Notes: generated by a model not told the origin, from the sequence alone. 8,719 bases of DNA from Candidatus Methylomirabilota bacterium (GCA_016200385.1 JACQEV010000318.1:1-8719); one strand, 5' to 3'. Positions 1-6,994 are shown, counted from the stretch's first letter. A program made the numbers and translations.

Positions 1-497
1 CCGAGCTGCTCAATGAGAGCCATCGGAGCCTGGGGAGTGCCCGCGGTGACGACGATGGCATCGAACGGCGCCATCTCCTTCCACCCGACAGAGCCGTCTC
101 CCATCCGAATCAGAATGTTGTAATACCCGAGCGACTCAAGGCGTTGCATCGCCCGTAGCGCTAGCGGTTTGATGCGCTCGACGGAATAGACCTTACTTGC
201 CAGTTCGGCCAGGATCGCTGTCTGGTATCCTGACCCGGTTCCGACCTCCAGGACTCGCTCATGGCCTTGCAACTCGAGCGCCTCGGTCATGAGGGCGACC
301 ATGAACGGCTGAGAGATCGTCTGCTTCTCGCCAATGGGCAGCGAGTAATCCCCATAGGCTCGCCCCCAGAGGGCTTCTTCCAGGAAGAGGTGCCGGTGGA
401 CCTTCCCCATGGCCTGCAGCACTTTGGGGCCGGCGATACCCCGCCTCTGCAACTGCTCGGACACCATCCGCTGTCGGGCGACAGCGAAATCCGTCAT
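1..497 (-). CDS. pcm: Protein-L-isoaspartate O-methyltransferase (Pcm), C-terminus cut by window edge
   Basis: SAM-dependent methyltransferase that methylates L-isoaspartyl residues in aged proteins so that they can revert to normal aspartate; a cytoplasmic repair enzyme. 165 codons are visible and the frame stays open through base 1, so the C-terminal part lies outside the window. Visible landmarks, numbered from the ATG at 497: the active-site segment [15 protein letters not shown] (about 58-72), the SAM-binding motif [13 protein letters not shown] (84-96), VYSVERIK (103-110), GDG (133-135) and [11 protein letters not shown] (143-153). All align with the E. coli Pcm I recall. Two further in-frame ATGs lie upstream (530 and 539). 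I chose 497 because the family normally begins just before the MVxEQL segment and an AGGCGG lies upstream, though at long spacing; the start is uncertain. It follows surE by about 84 bp, the order known from the E. coli surE-pcm-nlpD-rpoS cluster. Identity is secure. Confidence 0.94.
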   Translation of the reverse strand, partial: MTDFAVARQRMVSEQLQRRGIAGPKVLQAMGKVHRHLFLEEALWGRAYGDYSLPIGEKQTISQPFMVALMTEALELQGHERVLEVGTGSGYQTAILAELASKVYSVERIKPLALRAMQRLESLGYYNILIRMGDGSVGWKEMAPFDAIVVTAGTPQAPMALIEQL

Positions 498-581
498 AAG
501 AGGACTGACCGCCTGTTCATATCGCCCCATGCCCTTCATGCGACATCGCGGCAGCCCTGCTGTGAAGGGTCAGTGGGTGGA

Positions 582-1403
582 TCACGCAGCGGTCGAGTTG
601 CGCTTCTTCTGCGTGCGAGGTTTAGACCGCTGATGGCTGCCCGCCTCTTCCCACGTCCTCCAAGGGAACTCCCACCGCCGTAGCTCTTCGAGGGCTCCAG
701 TGTTGGTCAGATCCAAGTGCAGCGGCGTGATCGAGATACATCCTGACATCACCGCCGCATAGTCGCTCTCTTCGGATGGCTCCCACCTCGGTTCCTTTCC
801 TCCGATCCAGTAATAGGCCTTCCCACGAGGATCCACCTTCCGTACGATGATGTCGCCATAGTGTCGCCTTCCCTGCTGCGTGATCGCCACCCCCTTGATC
901 TCTGAGGGGCGGAGATTTGGCACGTTGACGTTCAGCAGGGTGTTGGCCGGCAGGCCATTTTTTGCAATCAGCTCCGCCAAGGTCACGGCGATCCGACCCG
1001 CCGTGCTGAAGTCCACCCGCCGGTCTGCCGCAACGGAGATGGCAAAGGCCGGAACGCCGAGCAGTGTCGCCTCGAAGGCGGCAGACACCGTCCCGGAGTA
1101 GGTGACATCATCGCCCATGTTCCCGCCAAGATTGATGCCGGAGGCGACCAGATCGAACTTCCGTTTGACCATGCCCATCACCGCCAGGGCGACACAATCT
1201 GTCGGCGTGCCATCAACCGTGTACCAGGTGGGACCGACCTTGGTCACCCTGAGAGGTCGATTCAACGTGAGGGAATGGCTGGCCGCGCTCCGCTCACGAT
1301 CCGGAGCCACCACCCACACCTCCCCCAGGCTGGACAGGGCATCCGCGAGCACGCGGAGACCCCGAGCATGAATCCCGTCATCATTCGATATCAGGATATT
1401 CAT
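582..1403 (-). CDS. surE: 5'/3'-nucleotidase SurE (stationary-phase survival protein)
   Basis: Metal-dependent phosphatase that dephosphorylates nucleoside 5'- and 3'-monophosphates (and short polyphosphate in some species); cytoplasmic. The protein has 273 residues, slightly longer than E. coli SurE (about 253). The N-terminus [15 protein letters not shown] carries the metal-binding D8-D9 pair, S39 lies in DRERSAAS, and N95 lies in [16 protein letters not shown]; these match the known SurE metal ligands. The core ends near [12 protein letters not shown], and the last 20 or so residues form a basic, probably disordered tail ([11 protein letters not shown]) that I do not recognise from the family. 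The ATG is fixed by the canonical N-terminus, but there is no clear Shine-Dalgarno in front of it: the preceding bases are the U-tract of a terminator-like hairpin followed by GGGTTATCA. It is upstream of pcm, as in many Proteobacteria. Identity is very secure; expression signals are odd. Confidence 0.97.
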   Translation of the reverse strand: MNILISNDDGIHARGLRVLADALSSLGEVWVVAPDRERSAASHSLTLNRPLRVTKVGPTWYTVDGTPTDCVALAVMGMVKRKFDLVASGINLGGNMGDDVTYSGTVSAAFEATLLGVPAFAISVAADRRVDFSTAGRIAVTLAELIAKNGLPANTLLNVNVPNLRPSEIKGVAITQQGRRHYGDIIVRKVDPRGKAYYWIGGKEPRWEPSEESDYAAVMSGCISITPLHLDLTNTGALEELRRWEFPWRTWEEAGSHQRSKPRTQKKRNSTAA

Positions 1404-1412
1404 TGATAACCC

Positions 1413-1441
1413 AAAAAAAGAGCAGATGCGATATCTGCCCT
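1413..1441 (-). terminator. Intrinsic terminator (or attenuator) between tRNA-Pro and surE
   Basis: On the minus strand a 9-bp stem (AGGGCAGAT / ATCTGCTCT, one G-T wobble) with a 5-nt loop (ATCGC) is followed by a run of T (the A tract at 1413-1419 on the plus strand, one base of which pairs in the stem). This is a textbook rho-independent terminator shape. It sits about 33 nt past the tRNA CCA end and ends only about 9 nt before the surE ATG. It would end the HU/IHF-merR-tRNA-Pro transcript; any surE transcript must read through it or start very close by. Function is inferred from structure only. Confidence 0.8.
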
Positions 1442-1473
1442 CACGTGACCACTACACCTCGATAAGACAATAT

Positions 1474-1550
1474 TGGTCGGGGCGATTGGATTTGAACCAA
1501 CGACCCCTGGCCCCCCATGCCAGTGCGCTACCAGGCTGCGCCACGCCCCG
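1474..1550 (-). tRNA. tRNA-Pro, anticodon GGG, CCA encoded
   Basis: A 77-nt cloverleaf. The acceptor stem CGGGGCG (1550-1544) pairs with CGCCCCG (1484-1478), followed by discriminator A (1477) and an encoded CCA (1476-1474). The D arm reads GCGCAGCCTGGTAGCGC. The anticodon stem CTGGC/GCCAG encloses the loop ATGGGGG, placing anticodon GGG at 1516-1514 and G at position 37, as in proline tRNAs. The T arm contains GGTTCAAATCC. The whole closely resembles E. coli tRNA-Pro(GGG); it reads the CCC codon and can wobble to CCU. It begins 19 nt after the MerR gene stop with no visible separate promoter, so it is probably released from a longer transcript by RNase P and 3' processing. Confidence 0.97.
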
Positions 1551-1569
1551 ATAATGCGTCCTCTTCACG

Positions 1570-1998
1570 TCAAGGGGAATGCCTGCGCAATAATGAGGAG
1601 ATACCCTTCAACTCGTCCTTCACCCGCCGCAGGGAGTCCACGACTGTTGGGGGAAGGGGCTCCTGCTCTGCTGCAAGACGGCGCCTGGCGCCGGCAATGG
1701 TGAACCGCTGTCGGTAGAGCAACTCCTTAATCCGGAGGACAGCCAAGACGTCATTGCGTCTGTACAAGCGCTGCCCACTGCGGCTCTTGGCCGGGCGGAG
1801 GGTGCCGAACTCGGTCTCCCAGTACCGGAGGATGTAGGGTTGGACGCCGGTCAGTTCAGCGACCTCTCCGATCTTGAAATAGAGTTTCTCCGGAACCTCG
1901 ACGTCATCGCCATGGCGCGAGATCGGCCTTCGTGAGGCCCGAGCCCTCGATCGCGCCAACCCCTCGCGTGCCCTCGGCAACGACCCTCTCTCCTCCAT
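1570..1998 (-). CDS. MerR-family transcriptional regulator
   Basis: Small DNA-binding protein with a MerR winged helix-turn-helix: [25 protein letters not shown] (about 40-64), then a wing with [11 protein letters not shown] and the helical part [22 protein letters not shown] short helical C-terminus (about 118-138) could be the dimerisation helix. There is no effector domain and no metal-binding cysteines, so the ligand cannot be told. It lies 12 bp after the HU/IHF gene and 19 bp before tRNA-Pro, the arrangement of the HlyU/MlrA-like MerR proteins commonly found next to ihfA. The first 35 or so residues are Arg-rich and not part of the domain. Start is uncertain: ATG at 1998 has a weak ribosome site, a TTG lies directly upstream at 2001, while a strong GGAGGAGAGAGGG (1997-1985) precedes an in-frame TTG at 1980. 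Targets are unknown. Confidence 0.88.
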   Translation of the reverse strand: MEERGSLPRAREGLARSRARASRRPISRHGDDVEVPEKLYFKIGEVAELTGVQPYILRYWETEFGTLRPAKSRSGQRLYRRNDVLAVLRIKELLYRQRFTIAGARRRLAAEQEPLPPTVVDSLRRVKDELKGISSLLRRHSP

Positions 1999-2010
1999 CA
2001 AGCCGGCGAC

Positions 2011-2289
2011 TTAGCCAGCAGCGTTCACAACCTGATGCAGGGCTTTACCGGGCTTGAACTTCAGCACCTTTCGCGCTGCGATGGTGATCTCTTGACCGGT
2101 TTGAGGATTCCGCCCTTTCCTGGCCCGCTTCGCCCTGACCTGAAAGGAGCCGAAGCCGACAAGCTGGATCTTCTCTCCCTTCCTGAGGGCTTCCTTCAAA
2201 ATGTCAAGGGTGGCCTCCACGGCCTCCATCGCCTGTTTCTTGATGAGGCCTTTCTCGGCGACTATCGATGCTATGTCGGCCTTCGTCAT
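2011..2289 (-). CDS. HU/IHF-family nucleoid-associated DNA-binding protein
   Basis: A 92-residue histone-like protein that bends DNA as a dimer. The full family architecture is present: an N-terminal helical dimerisation part (1-40), the VGFGSF signature (44-49), the DNA-embracing beta arm (about 53-75) with GRNPQTGQEI at 59-68, including the proline (P62) that intercalates between bases, and the C-terminal KPGKAL. Length is normal. Features are mixed: the start MTKADI and KGEKIQLVGFGSF look HU-like, while AARKVLKFKPGK recalls IHF. Position before a MerR gene and tRNA-Pro suggests the gene often annotated ihfA, but sequence alone does not decide, so I give no symbol. The ATG is supported by a strong AGGAGGG 5 nt upstream (2301-2295). 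Confidence 0.95.
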   Translation of the reverse strand: MTKADIASIVAEKGLIKKQAMEAVEATLDILKEALRKGEKIQLVGFGSFQVRAKRARKGRNPQTGQEITIAARKVLKFKPGKALHQVVNAAG

Positions 2290-2333
2290 CGTTTCCCTCC
2301 TCTCCTCATGAAGATATGTCGCTGCCGGGATTC

Positions 2334-2354
2334 AGTATAGCCCCAGCGGATACT
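2334..2354 (-). promoter_or_regulatory. Possible promoter -10 region with small dyad upstream of the HU/IHF gene
   Basis: On the minus strand TATACT (2339-2334) resembles a sigma70 -10 box about 45 nt before the HU/IHF start. It overlaps one arm of an imperfectly spaced inverted repeat, AGTAT (2354-2350) and ATACT (2338-2334), separated by 11 nt. No convincing -35 hexamer stands at 16-18 nt. A separate promoter here is plausible because HU/IHF genes are usually highly expressed, and the dyad could be an operator, but a 5-bp dyad may well be chance. Confidence 0.25.
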
Positions 2355-3228
2355 ATCTCTTTACGATCAGGGCCGGAAACCCTTTCTCACGGAGCTCCTT
2401 GGCCCGTTTGCTCGCTTCACCGCGACTGGCAAATTGGCCGACCCTCACCAGATAGAGCGTGGCCCCCGCCGTTTCTGATGCGATCTTTGGAGTGAACCCC
2501 TTCTTTTGAAGTTCACGGGCGATATCGATTGCCTCGTCCAGCACCGCTGACCGGCCGGCTTCGACGCGGTAGCCGCCATCTGATTCGCCCACGACCGCCG
2601 ACACCCCCTCTGCCTTCAGCCTTTCCACCAAGGCGTCCGCTTCGCTCCTCTCACCCGGCGCCGCCACCAGGACGACGTGTTGGGTCGCGGACGTGCGCCC
2701 TTTCCGGATTGTCACGGCGTAGCCGAGCTTTTCCAGCTTCTGACTGAGGACCTGCGCATTGGCTTCCTGCGCCATGGCTCCAACCTGAACGCTGAAGCGC
2801 CCTCCAGGGGTGGCCTTTACGGCTGGCCGCGCAACAGCTTCCTGCCCCTTCGCCCCTCGTTCCTTGGGAGGCTCGCCTTCGGCCTTCTTCTCCTGCGGAG
2901 ACATGATGGTGGGGCTCGGCGCAACCCCCTGGCCAGAGCTAGGTGCCTTTGTCACTGGTTCCGGGATTACGGGAGCCGGAGGCGCAGGCGAAGGCCGAGG
3001 GGCTTGATCTGCTGGTGGAGTCACGCTAGGCGCAGGTAAAGGCGCCTCGGCTTTCTTCCCGACATATGGCCCGAGGAAGTTCCTCACTCCGAACAAAGCG
3101 ACCACAACCAGGAGCAGGCTGAGCAGGAGAATGCGACGCCTCGAGGGAGCCCTCTCACTCGTGTCTTGCGTCTCTTCTTCATCAGGATCGGCGGCCGGCG
3201 CCGGCTTCATGAGATTGAAGTGCCTCAT
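2353..3228 (-). CDS. Membrane-anchored protein with two tandem SPOR-like domains
   Basis: A 291-residue bitopic membrane protein. The N-terminus (1-31) is acidic and then basic (ends in APSRRR); a hydrophobic segment spans about 32-50 (ILLLSLLLVVVALFGV). A long Pro/Ala/Lys-rich linker (about 57-140) would cross the periplasm. The C-terminal half carries two SPOR-like repeats: about 143-213, starting GGRFSVQVGAMAQEANAQ, and about 218-291, ending YLVRVGQFASRGEASKRAKEL and FPALIVKR. SPOR domains bind glycan strands lacking stem peptides at division septa, so a role in division or peptidoglycan remodelling is likely, but the protein is not a clear FtsN, DamX or DedD orthologue. The ATG overlaps the miaB stop (TGATG) and has a good GGGGAGGG 3-4 nt upstream, indicating translational coupling. 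The topology (N-in) is inferred from the positive residues before the membrane segment. Confidence 0.85.
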   Translation of the reverse strand: MRHFNLMKPAPAADPDEEETQDTSERAPSRRRILLLSLLLVVVALFGVRNFLGPYVGKKAEAPLPAPSVTPPADQAPRPSPAPPAPVIPEPVTKAPSSGQGVAPSPTIMSPQEKKAEGEPPKERGAKGQEAVARPAVKATPGGRFSVQVGAMAQEANAQVLSQKLEKLGYAVTIRKGRTSATQHVVLVAAPGERSEADALVERLKAEGVSAVVGESDGGYRVEAGRSAVLDEAIDIARELQKKGFTPKIASETAGATLYLVRVGQFASRGEASKRAKELREKGFPALIVKR

Positions 3229-4625
3229 CAGCCCTCCCCTCGGCGGTTTGGGCTATCATAGATAGGGGCCGCAGGGTTGTCAAATCCTTTTCCCCGCCGG
3301 GCCGAGGCCTGCGACGAAACCAGCTCACCTTGCAGATGCAGGGGGCTGGCGCCACAAATCTCCACGGAAACAAGGTCCCCGTCAACCACCCCTCCTCCAA
3401 AAAAATGGACGATCTTATTCTGCCTGGTCCGACCGGCAAGGCGAGCATGGTCCCCCTTGGCGTCCTCGCGATCCACGAGCACCTCCACTGTTCGGCCGAG
3501 GTATGCACGGTTGCGTTCAAGAGACAACTGGTTCAGGAGAGCCAGCGCCTGTTCCAGTCGACGCCCTTTGATCTCTTCGGGCACCTGAGCGGACATCTCC
3601 AAGGCCGGGGTATGAGGTCTCGGAGAATACTTAAACATAAAGGCTCCGTCGTAGCCGACCGTCCGCATCAGGCCCAGGGTGTCCTGGAAATCTTCCTCTG
3701 TCTCACCGGGAAATCCCACAATGATGTCGGTGGAGATTGCGAGTCCCGGCGCCTTGGCCCGCAGGAGCGCGACCTTCTCCAGGTATTCATCCCGACCGTA
3801 GCCCCGCTTCATCCGGCGAAGGATCTCGTCAGAGCCCGATTGAACCGGCAGATGGATGTGCTCGCAGAGACTGGGGAGACCCGCAATGGCCTCCGCAAGC
3901 TCTTCGGTCACGTTAGCGGGGTGTGGGCTGGTAAAGCGCACCCTGACCGCTCCATCAACGATGTGATCGATCTTCCGGAGCAACTCCACGAAGCTGGTGG
4001 GCGGCCGGAGCTTTTTCCCGTAGGAGTTAACCGTCTGGCCCAGTAGGGTGACCTCGCGGTACCCCTGCCGCTCCAGGTTCCGGATCTCCTCAATGATGTC
4101 CTGGGAGGGTCGGCTCCGCTCCCGTCCCCGCGTGAAGGGAACCACGCAGAAGGTACAGAAGCGATCGCACCCCTCCATAATGCTGACCCAGGCCTTGATG
4201 CCGCTTCGACGCTGAACCGGCGCGATCGAAGGATAGGAGAACCCGGGCGCCCTCGCGGTCGCAATTCCTCTCTTGGCCGGTGTGTCGAGCAGCTTGGGGA
4301 TTGAGGTAAGCTGCCCTGGGCCGACCACGAAGTCCAGGTACGGAAAACGATTCAGCAGCGCCTGCCCCTCTTGTTGAGCCACACACCCGCATATGCCGAT
4401 GCGAAGTCCTTTCTTCCGGCGTTTCAGCAGTTGAAAGGTGCCGAGGCGGCTGTAGACCTTCTGTTCCGCTTTCTCCCGGATTGCACAGGTGTTGAGAAGA
4501 ATCAGATCGGCCTCCTCCTCCCGCTCGATCAGTTCGTACCCCTCCTGCGCCAGGAGGCCTGCAATCCGCTCCGAATCCAGCTCGTTGGCTTGACAGCCAT
4601 AGGTGATCAGCTTCAGCTTTGGCAT
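3228..4625 (-). CDS. miaB: tRNA-2-methylthio-N6-dimethylallyladenosine synthase MiaB
   Basis: Radical-SAM methylthiotransferase that adds a methylthio group to i6A37 of tRNAs reading UNN codons. 465 residues, normal for the family. The N-terminal methylthiotransferase domain has the three cluster cysteines C11 (YGCQANELDS), C47 (NTCAIREKAEQKVYSRLG) and C81 (CGCVAQQEG). The radical-SAM cluster motif is C153-x3-C157-x2-C160 in GCDRFCTFCVVPFTRGRERSR. HIHLPVQSGSDEIL (257-270) and GFPGETEEDF (304-313) follow, and a C-terminal TRAM domain (about 374-440) contains GRTRQNKIVHF. The YGCQ-N start and the TRAM sequence favour MiaB over its paralogues RimO and MtaB. GAGGAG lies 2 nt before the ATG, closer than usual. 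It is coupled to the downstream SPOR gene; the 97 bp upstream holds no clear promoter. Confidence 0.96.
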   Translation of the reverse strand: MPKLKLITYGCQANELDSERIAGLLAQEGYELIEREEEADLILLNTCAIREKAEQKVYSRLGTFQLLKRRKKGLRIGICGCVAQQEGQALLNRFPYLDFVVGPGQLTSIPKLLDTPAKRGIATARAPGFSYPSIAPVQRRSGIKAWVSIMEGCDRFCTFCVVPFTRGRERSRPSQDIIEEIRNLERQGYREVTLLGQTVNSYGKKLRPPTSFVELLRKIDHIVDGAVRVRFTSPHPANVTEELAEAIAGLPSLCEHIHLPVQSGSDEILRRMKRGYGRDEYLEKVALLRAKAPGLAISTDIIVGFPGETEEDFQDTLGLMRTVGYDGAFMFKYSPRPHTPALEMSAQVPEEIKGRRLEQALALLNQLSLERNRAYLGRTVEVLVDREDAKGDHARLAGRTRQNKIVHFFGGGVVDGDLVSVEICGASPLHLQGELVSSQASARRGKGFDNPAAPIYDSPNRRGEG

Positions 4626-4722
4626 TGCTCCTCGATGCTCTGCCCACCCATCAATCTGCTTGACTCCAGAAAGCGGCTCTTCGTGAGACAGGCCTCACGC
4701 CTTCCGGGACGGGGTGATCGCT

Positions 4723-5925
4723 TCAGGCGCGAAGCGCCCCCAATGCCCGCTCCAAACGATCTGCCCCCTTGACGATCGCTTCCATCGGTGTCGCGTATGA
4801 AAGGCGGAGGTGCGAATCACTGCCGAAATCGGCTCCCGGGACCAACGCGACATGCGCGTTCTGCAAGAGGTAGGTGGCCATCTCGGCGGAGTTCCGTATC
4901 GGGCCGCCGTTCGACTTCCTCCCGTAGAAGGCGGAGAAATTCGGGAAGAGATAAAACGCGCCCTCTGGGTTCGCGCAACGGAGACCGGGGATAGCATTCA
5001 GCCGCCCGACCAGGTAACGCCGACGCCGGTCGAATTCTGCCACCATGGCCCGGACATCATCCTGCGGGCCGAGGAGAGCGGCGATGGCGGCCTTCTGTGC
5101 GATCGAGGTGGGATTCGACGTCGTCTGGCCCTGGATATCGCCCATTGCCTTGATGATTTCCGCCGGCCCCGCCGCGTATCCGATCCGCCAGCCGGTCATG
5201 GCATACGCCTTAGAGACCGTATTGACCACGATCGTCCGCCGCTTCACCTCCTCGTCCAGTGATGCAATGCTGACGTGGGCACGCCCGTCGTAGGTCAGCG
5301 TTTCATAGGCTTCATCCGAGACCAGCAGGAGGTCTCGCTCGACCGCCAACGCGGCGATTGCCTTCAACTGCTCCAGCGGGACCACAGCGCCGGTCGGGTT
5401 ACAGGGACTGTTGACCAGGATCGCCTTGGTCCTGGGCGTAATGGTCGGCTCCACCACCTGGCGTGACAGGTGGAATCCATCCTCCTCTCGCGTCTGGACG
5501 ATGACCGGGCGCCCGCCGACGAGCCGGATCTGTTCCGTATAGGTCACCCAGTAGGGGGCCGGGATGATCACCTCATCCCCCGGCTCCAACAGCACCTCCG
5601 CGATGTTAAAGAGCGTATGCTTCGATCCGCACGACGCAATCACCTCTGCCCGGCTATAGGACAGACCGTTGTCGCGCTTGAGCTTCGTGATGATGGCCTC
5701 CTTCAACTCGTCGATGCCGCCGGCAGCGGTGTATTTTGTGAACCCCTCACGAATGGCCTGGATCGCTGCTTCCTTGACATGCGCCGGCGTTTCAAAATCC
5801 GGTTCGCCGAGGCCAAAGTCCACCACATCGAACCCCTCTGCCTTCATCCGCTTGGCAGAGGAGGCGATGGCAAGCGTCGCAGACGGATTGGTGTTCTTGG
5901 CGCGGCTTGAGAGAGTGACCGTCAT
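4723..5925 (-). CDS. Class I PLP-dependent aminotransferase, aspartate aminotransferase type
   Basis: Cytoplasmic transaminase, probably interconverting aspartate plus 2-oxoglutarate with oxaloacetate plus glutamate. 400 residues, the usual length of the bacterial Thermus-type (I-gamma or 1-beta) aspartate aminotransferases. PLP-site features: FGLGEPDFETP (37-47), the GSKHTLFN stretch with K102, SPCNPTGA with N176, SDEAY with D204, the Schiff-base lysine K239 in NTVSKAYAMTGWRIGYAAGP, R247, and the substrate carboxylate-binding R374 in HLRLSYA. S15 and T17 (NPSATLAI) together with K102 correspond to the residues that recognise the distal carboxylate of aspartate in the Thermus enzyme, supporting acidic substrates. 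Some relatives also act on prephenate, which cannot be excluded. The ATG overlaps the coaD stop by four bases (ATGA), so it is translated after coaD; its own ribosome site is weak. Confidence 0.93.
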   Translation of the reverse strand: MTVTLSSRAKNTNPSATLAIASSAKRMKAEGFDVVDFGLGEPDFETPAHVKEAAIQAIREGFTKYTAAGGIDELKEAIITKLKRDNGLSYSRAEVIASCGSKHTLFNIAEVLLEPGDEVIIPAPYWVTYTEQIRLVGGRPVIVQTREEDGFHLSRQVVEPTITPRTKAILVNSPCNPTGAVVPLEQLKAIAALAVERDLLLVSDEAYETLTYDGRAHVSIASLDEEVKRRTIVVNTVSKAYAMTGWRIGYAAGPAEIIKAMGDIQGQTTSNPTSIAQKAAIAALLGPQDDVRAMVAEFDRRRRYLVGRLNAIPGLRCANPEGAFYLFPNFSAFYGRKSNGGPIRNSAEMATYLLQNAHVALVPGADFGSDSHLRLSYATPMEAIVKGADRLERALGALRA

Positions 5926-6440
5926 CGTCTCGGCTTCGGGCTTGGGTGTCCCGCCCCATGCAATGCGGCGCGCTCTTTTAACATCTTCTCGACCATTGGC
6001 GTCACGAAAGCGGAGACATCCCCACCCAGGAGGGCGATCTCTCTCACTAATCGGGAGCTCAGGTACGAATACTTCTCATGGGGCATAAGGAACACCGTCT
6101 CGATCTCGTCGCAGAGTTTTCGATTCATCAGCGCCATCTGAAATTCGTATTCAAAGTCGGATAGGGCGCGGATGCCGCGAATGACAACGCGCGCCCCCTT
6201 GCGACGGACATAATCCACCAGGAGCCCCTCGAAAGAGTCGATCGAGACGCCCCGCATCCCACGGGTGGCATCGCGGATAATCTGCTGACGCTCCTCGAGG
6301 CTGAAAAGAGCGGACTTCTCCGAGTTTGTGGTCACCGCGATGACGAGACGAGGAAATAGACGATGGGCCCGCCTGGTGATATCGATGTGACCGAAGGTGA
6401 ACGGATCGAATGTCCCCGGGTAGATCGCGAGAGCCGTCAC
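5922..6440 (-). CDS. coaD: Phosphopantetheine adenylyltransferase CoaD
   Basis: Transfers AMP from ATP to 4'-phosphopantetheine to give dephospho-CoA, the penultimate step of coenzyme A synthesis. 172 residues; the family is usually about 160, with a short basic tail here (HGAGHPSPKPRR). Nucleotidyltransferase motifs: YPGTFDPFTFGHIDI (7-21), containing TxGH with H18; RGIRALSDFEYEFQMALMN (88-106), the phosphopantetheine-binding region; and the second nucleotide motif LSSRLVREIA (127-136), equivalent to ISSxxVKE. The start is GTG at 6440, supported by a perfect AGGAGG (6450-6445) with 4-nt spacing. The GTGA overlaps the rsmD stop. The rsmD-coaD pairing is common across bacteria. Confidence 0.97.
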   Translation of the reverse strand: MTALAIYPGTFDPFTFGHIDITRRAHRLFPRLVIAVTTNSEKSALFSLEERQQIIRDATRGMRGVSIDSFEGLLVDYVRRKGARVVIRGIRALSDFEYEFQMALMNRKLCDEIETVFLMPHEKYSYLSSRLVREIALLGGDVSAFVTPMVEKMLKERAALHGAGHPSPKPRR

Positions 6441-6994
6441 GCCGCCTCCTGTCGATAGAGCTCAAGGATCGAGTCACCGCGCCGGACTTCCCGAACCCGG
6501 GTGAGCCCGTCAGGGACTGGCACCGGGTCGGACTTCATGGATCGCTCAAGAACCGCAACGCCCGTCAGCGCGAGAAGCCTTTTTGAAGCGATCAGAAAGA
6601 GAGCAGCCGCAGCATCTCCATGCTGGTAGGGCGGATCGAGGAAGATGATGTCGAATTGCTGTAATCCAGAGGCCGCGCGCCGCAGGTACCGAAGGACCTC
6701 CATTGCGACGACCTCGCTCCGGTCGAGGAAGCCGGAGACATCGAGGTTCCGGCGGAGCATCGCAAGAGCCGCTCGGGCGTTCTCAACGAACACGGCCCTG
6801 GCTGCGCCACGGCTCAAGGCTTCGATGCCCACCGCTCCGGTCCCGGCGTACAGGTCGAGAAACGTTCGGCCCAATACCTGCTGCGCCAGGATATCGAACA
6901 AGACCTCCCGGAGATAATCCGACGTTGGCCTCGTCTGCCTGCCACGGGGAGCGTGAATCCGTCGGCCCCTGACAACGCCGCCGATCACCCTCAT
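6437..6994 (-). CDS. rsmD: 16S rRNA (guanine966-N2)-methyltransferase RsmD
   Basis: SAM-dependent methyltransferase that modifies G966 of 16S rRNA in the assembled small subunit. 185 residues from the chosen start. MRVIGGVVRGRRIHAP (1-16) is the typical RsmD N-terminus, followed by TRPTSDYLREVLFDIL (21-36), the SAM-binding motif FLDLYAGTGAVGIEALSRGA (45-64), VFVE (68-71) and the catalytic DPPY (120-123). An in-frame ATG at 7123 would add 43 residues but these show no family similarity and would overlap rpmB on the other strand, so I start at the ATG at 6994. The ribosome site there is weak. First gene of the rsmD-coaD-aminotransferase run, each joined to the next by an overlap of 3-4 bases; probably one operon. 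Confidence 0.95.
   Translation of the reverse strand: MRVIGGVVRGRRIHAPRGRQTRPTSDYLREVLFDILAQQVLGRTFLDLYAGTGAVGIEALSRGAARAVFVENARAALAMLRRNLDVSGFLDRSEVVAMEVLRYLRRAASGLQQFDIIFLDPPYQHGDAAAALFLIASKRLLALTGVAVLERSMKSDPVPVPDGLTRVREVRRGDSILELYRQEAA
6445..6450 (-). promoter_or_regulatory. Ribosome binding site fixing the GTG start of coaD
   Basis: A perfect AGGAGG lies inside the last codons of rsmD, 4 nt before the coaD GTG. It explains how a GTG start embedded in the upstream stop codon (GTGA) can be used efficiently. Confidence 0.8.

Noticed and set aside
1441..1448. Palindrome TCACGTGA between tRNA-Pro and surE
   Set aside because: An 8-bp palindrome is expected by chance in a window this size, and it partly overlaps the terminator stem.
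3330..4046. Open frame of 238 codons on the plus strand opposite miaB
   Set aside because: It mirrors the miaB frame, has no family similarity that I recognise, and has no convincing ribosome site.
4682..4699. Hairpin CGTGAG / CTCACG just after the aminotransferase gene
   Set aside because: A 6-bp stem with a 6-nt loop but no T-run follows on the minus strand; too weak to call a terminator.
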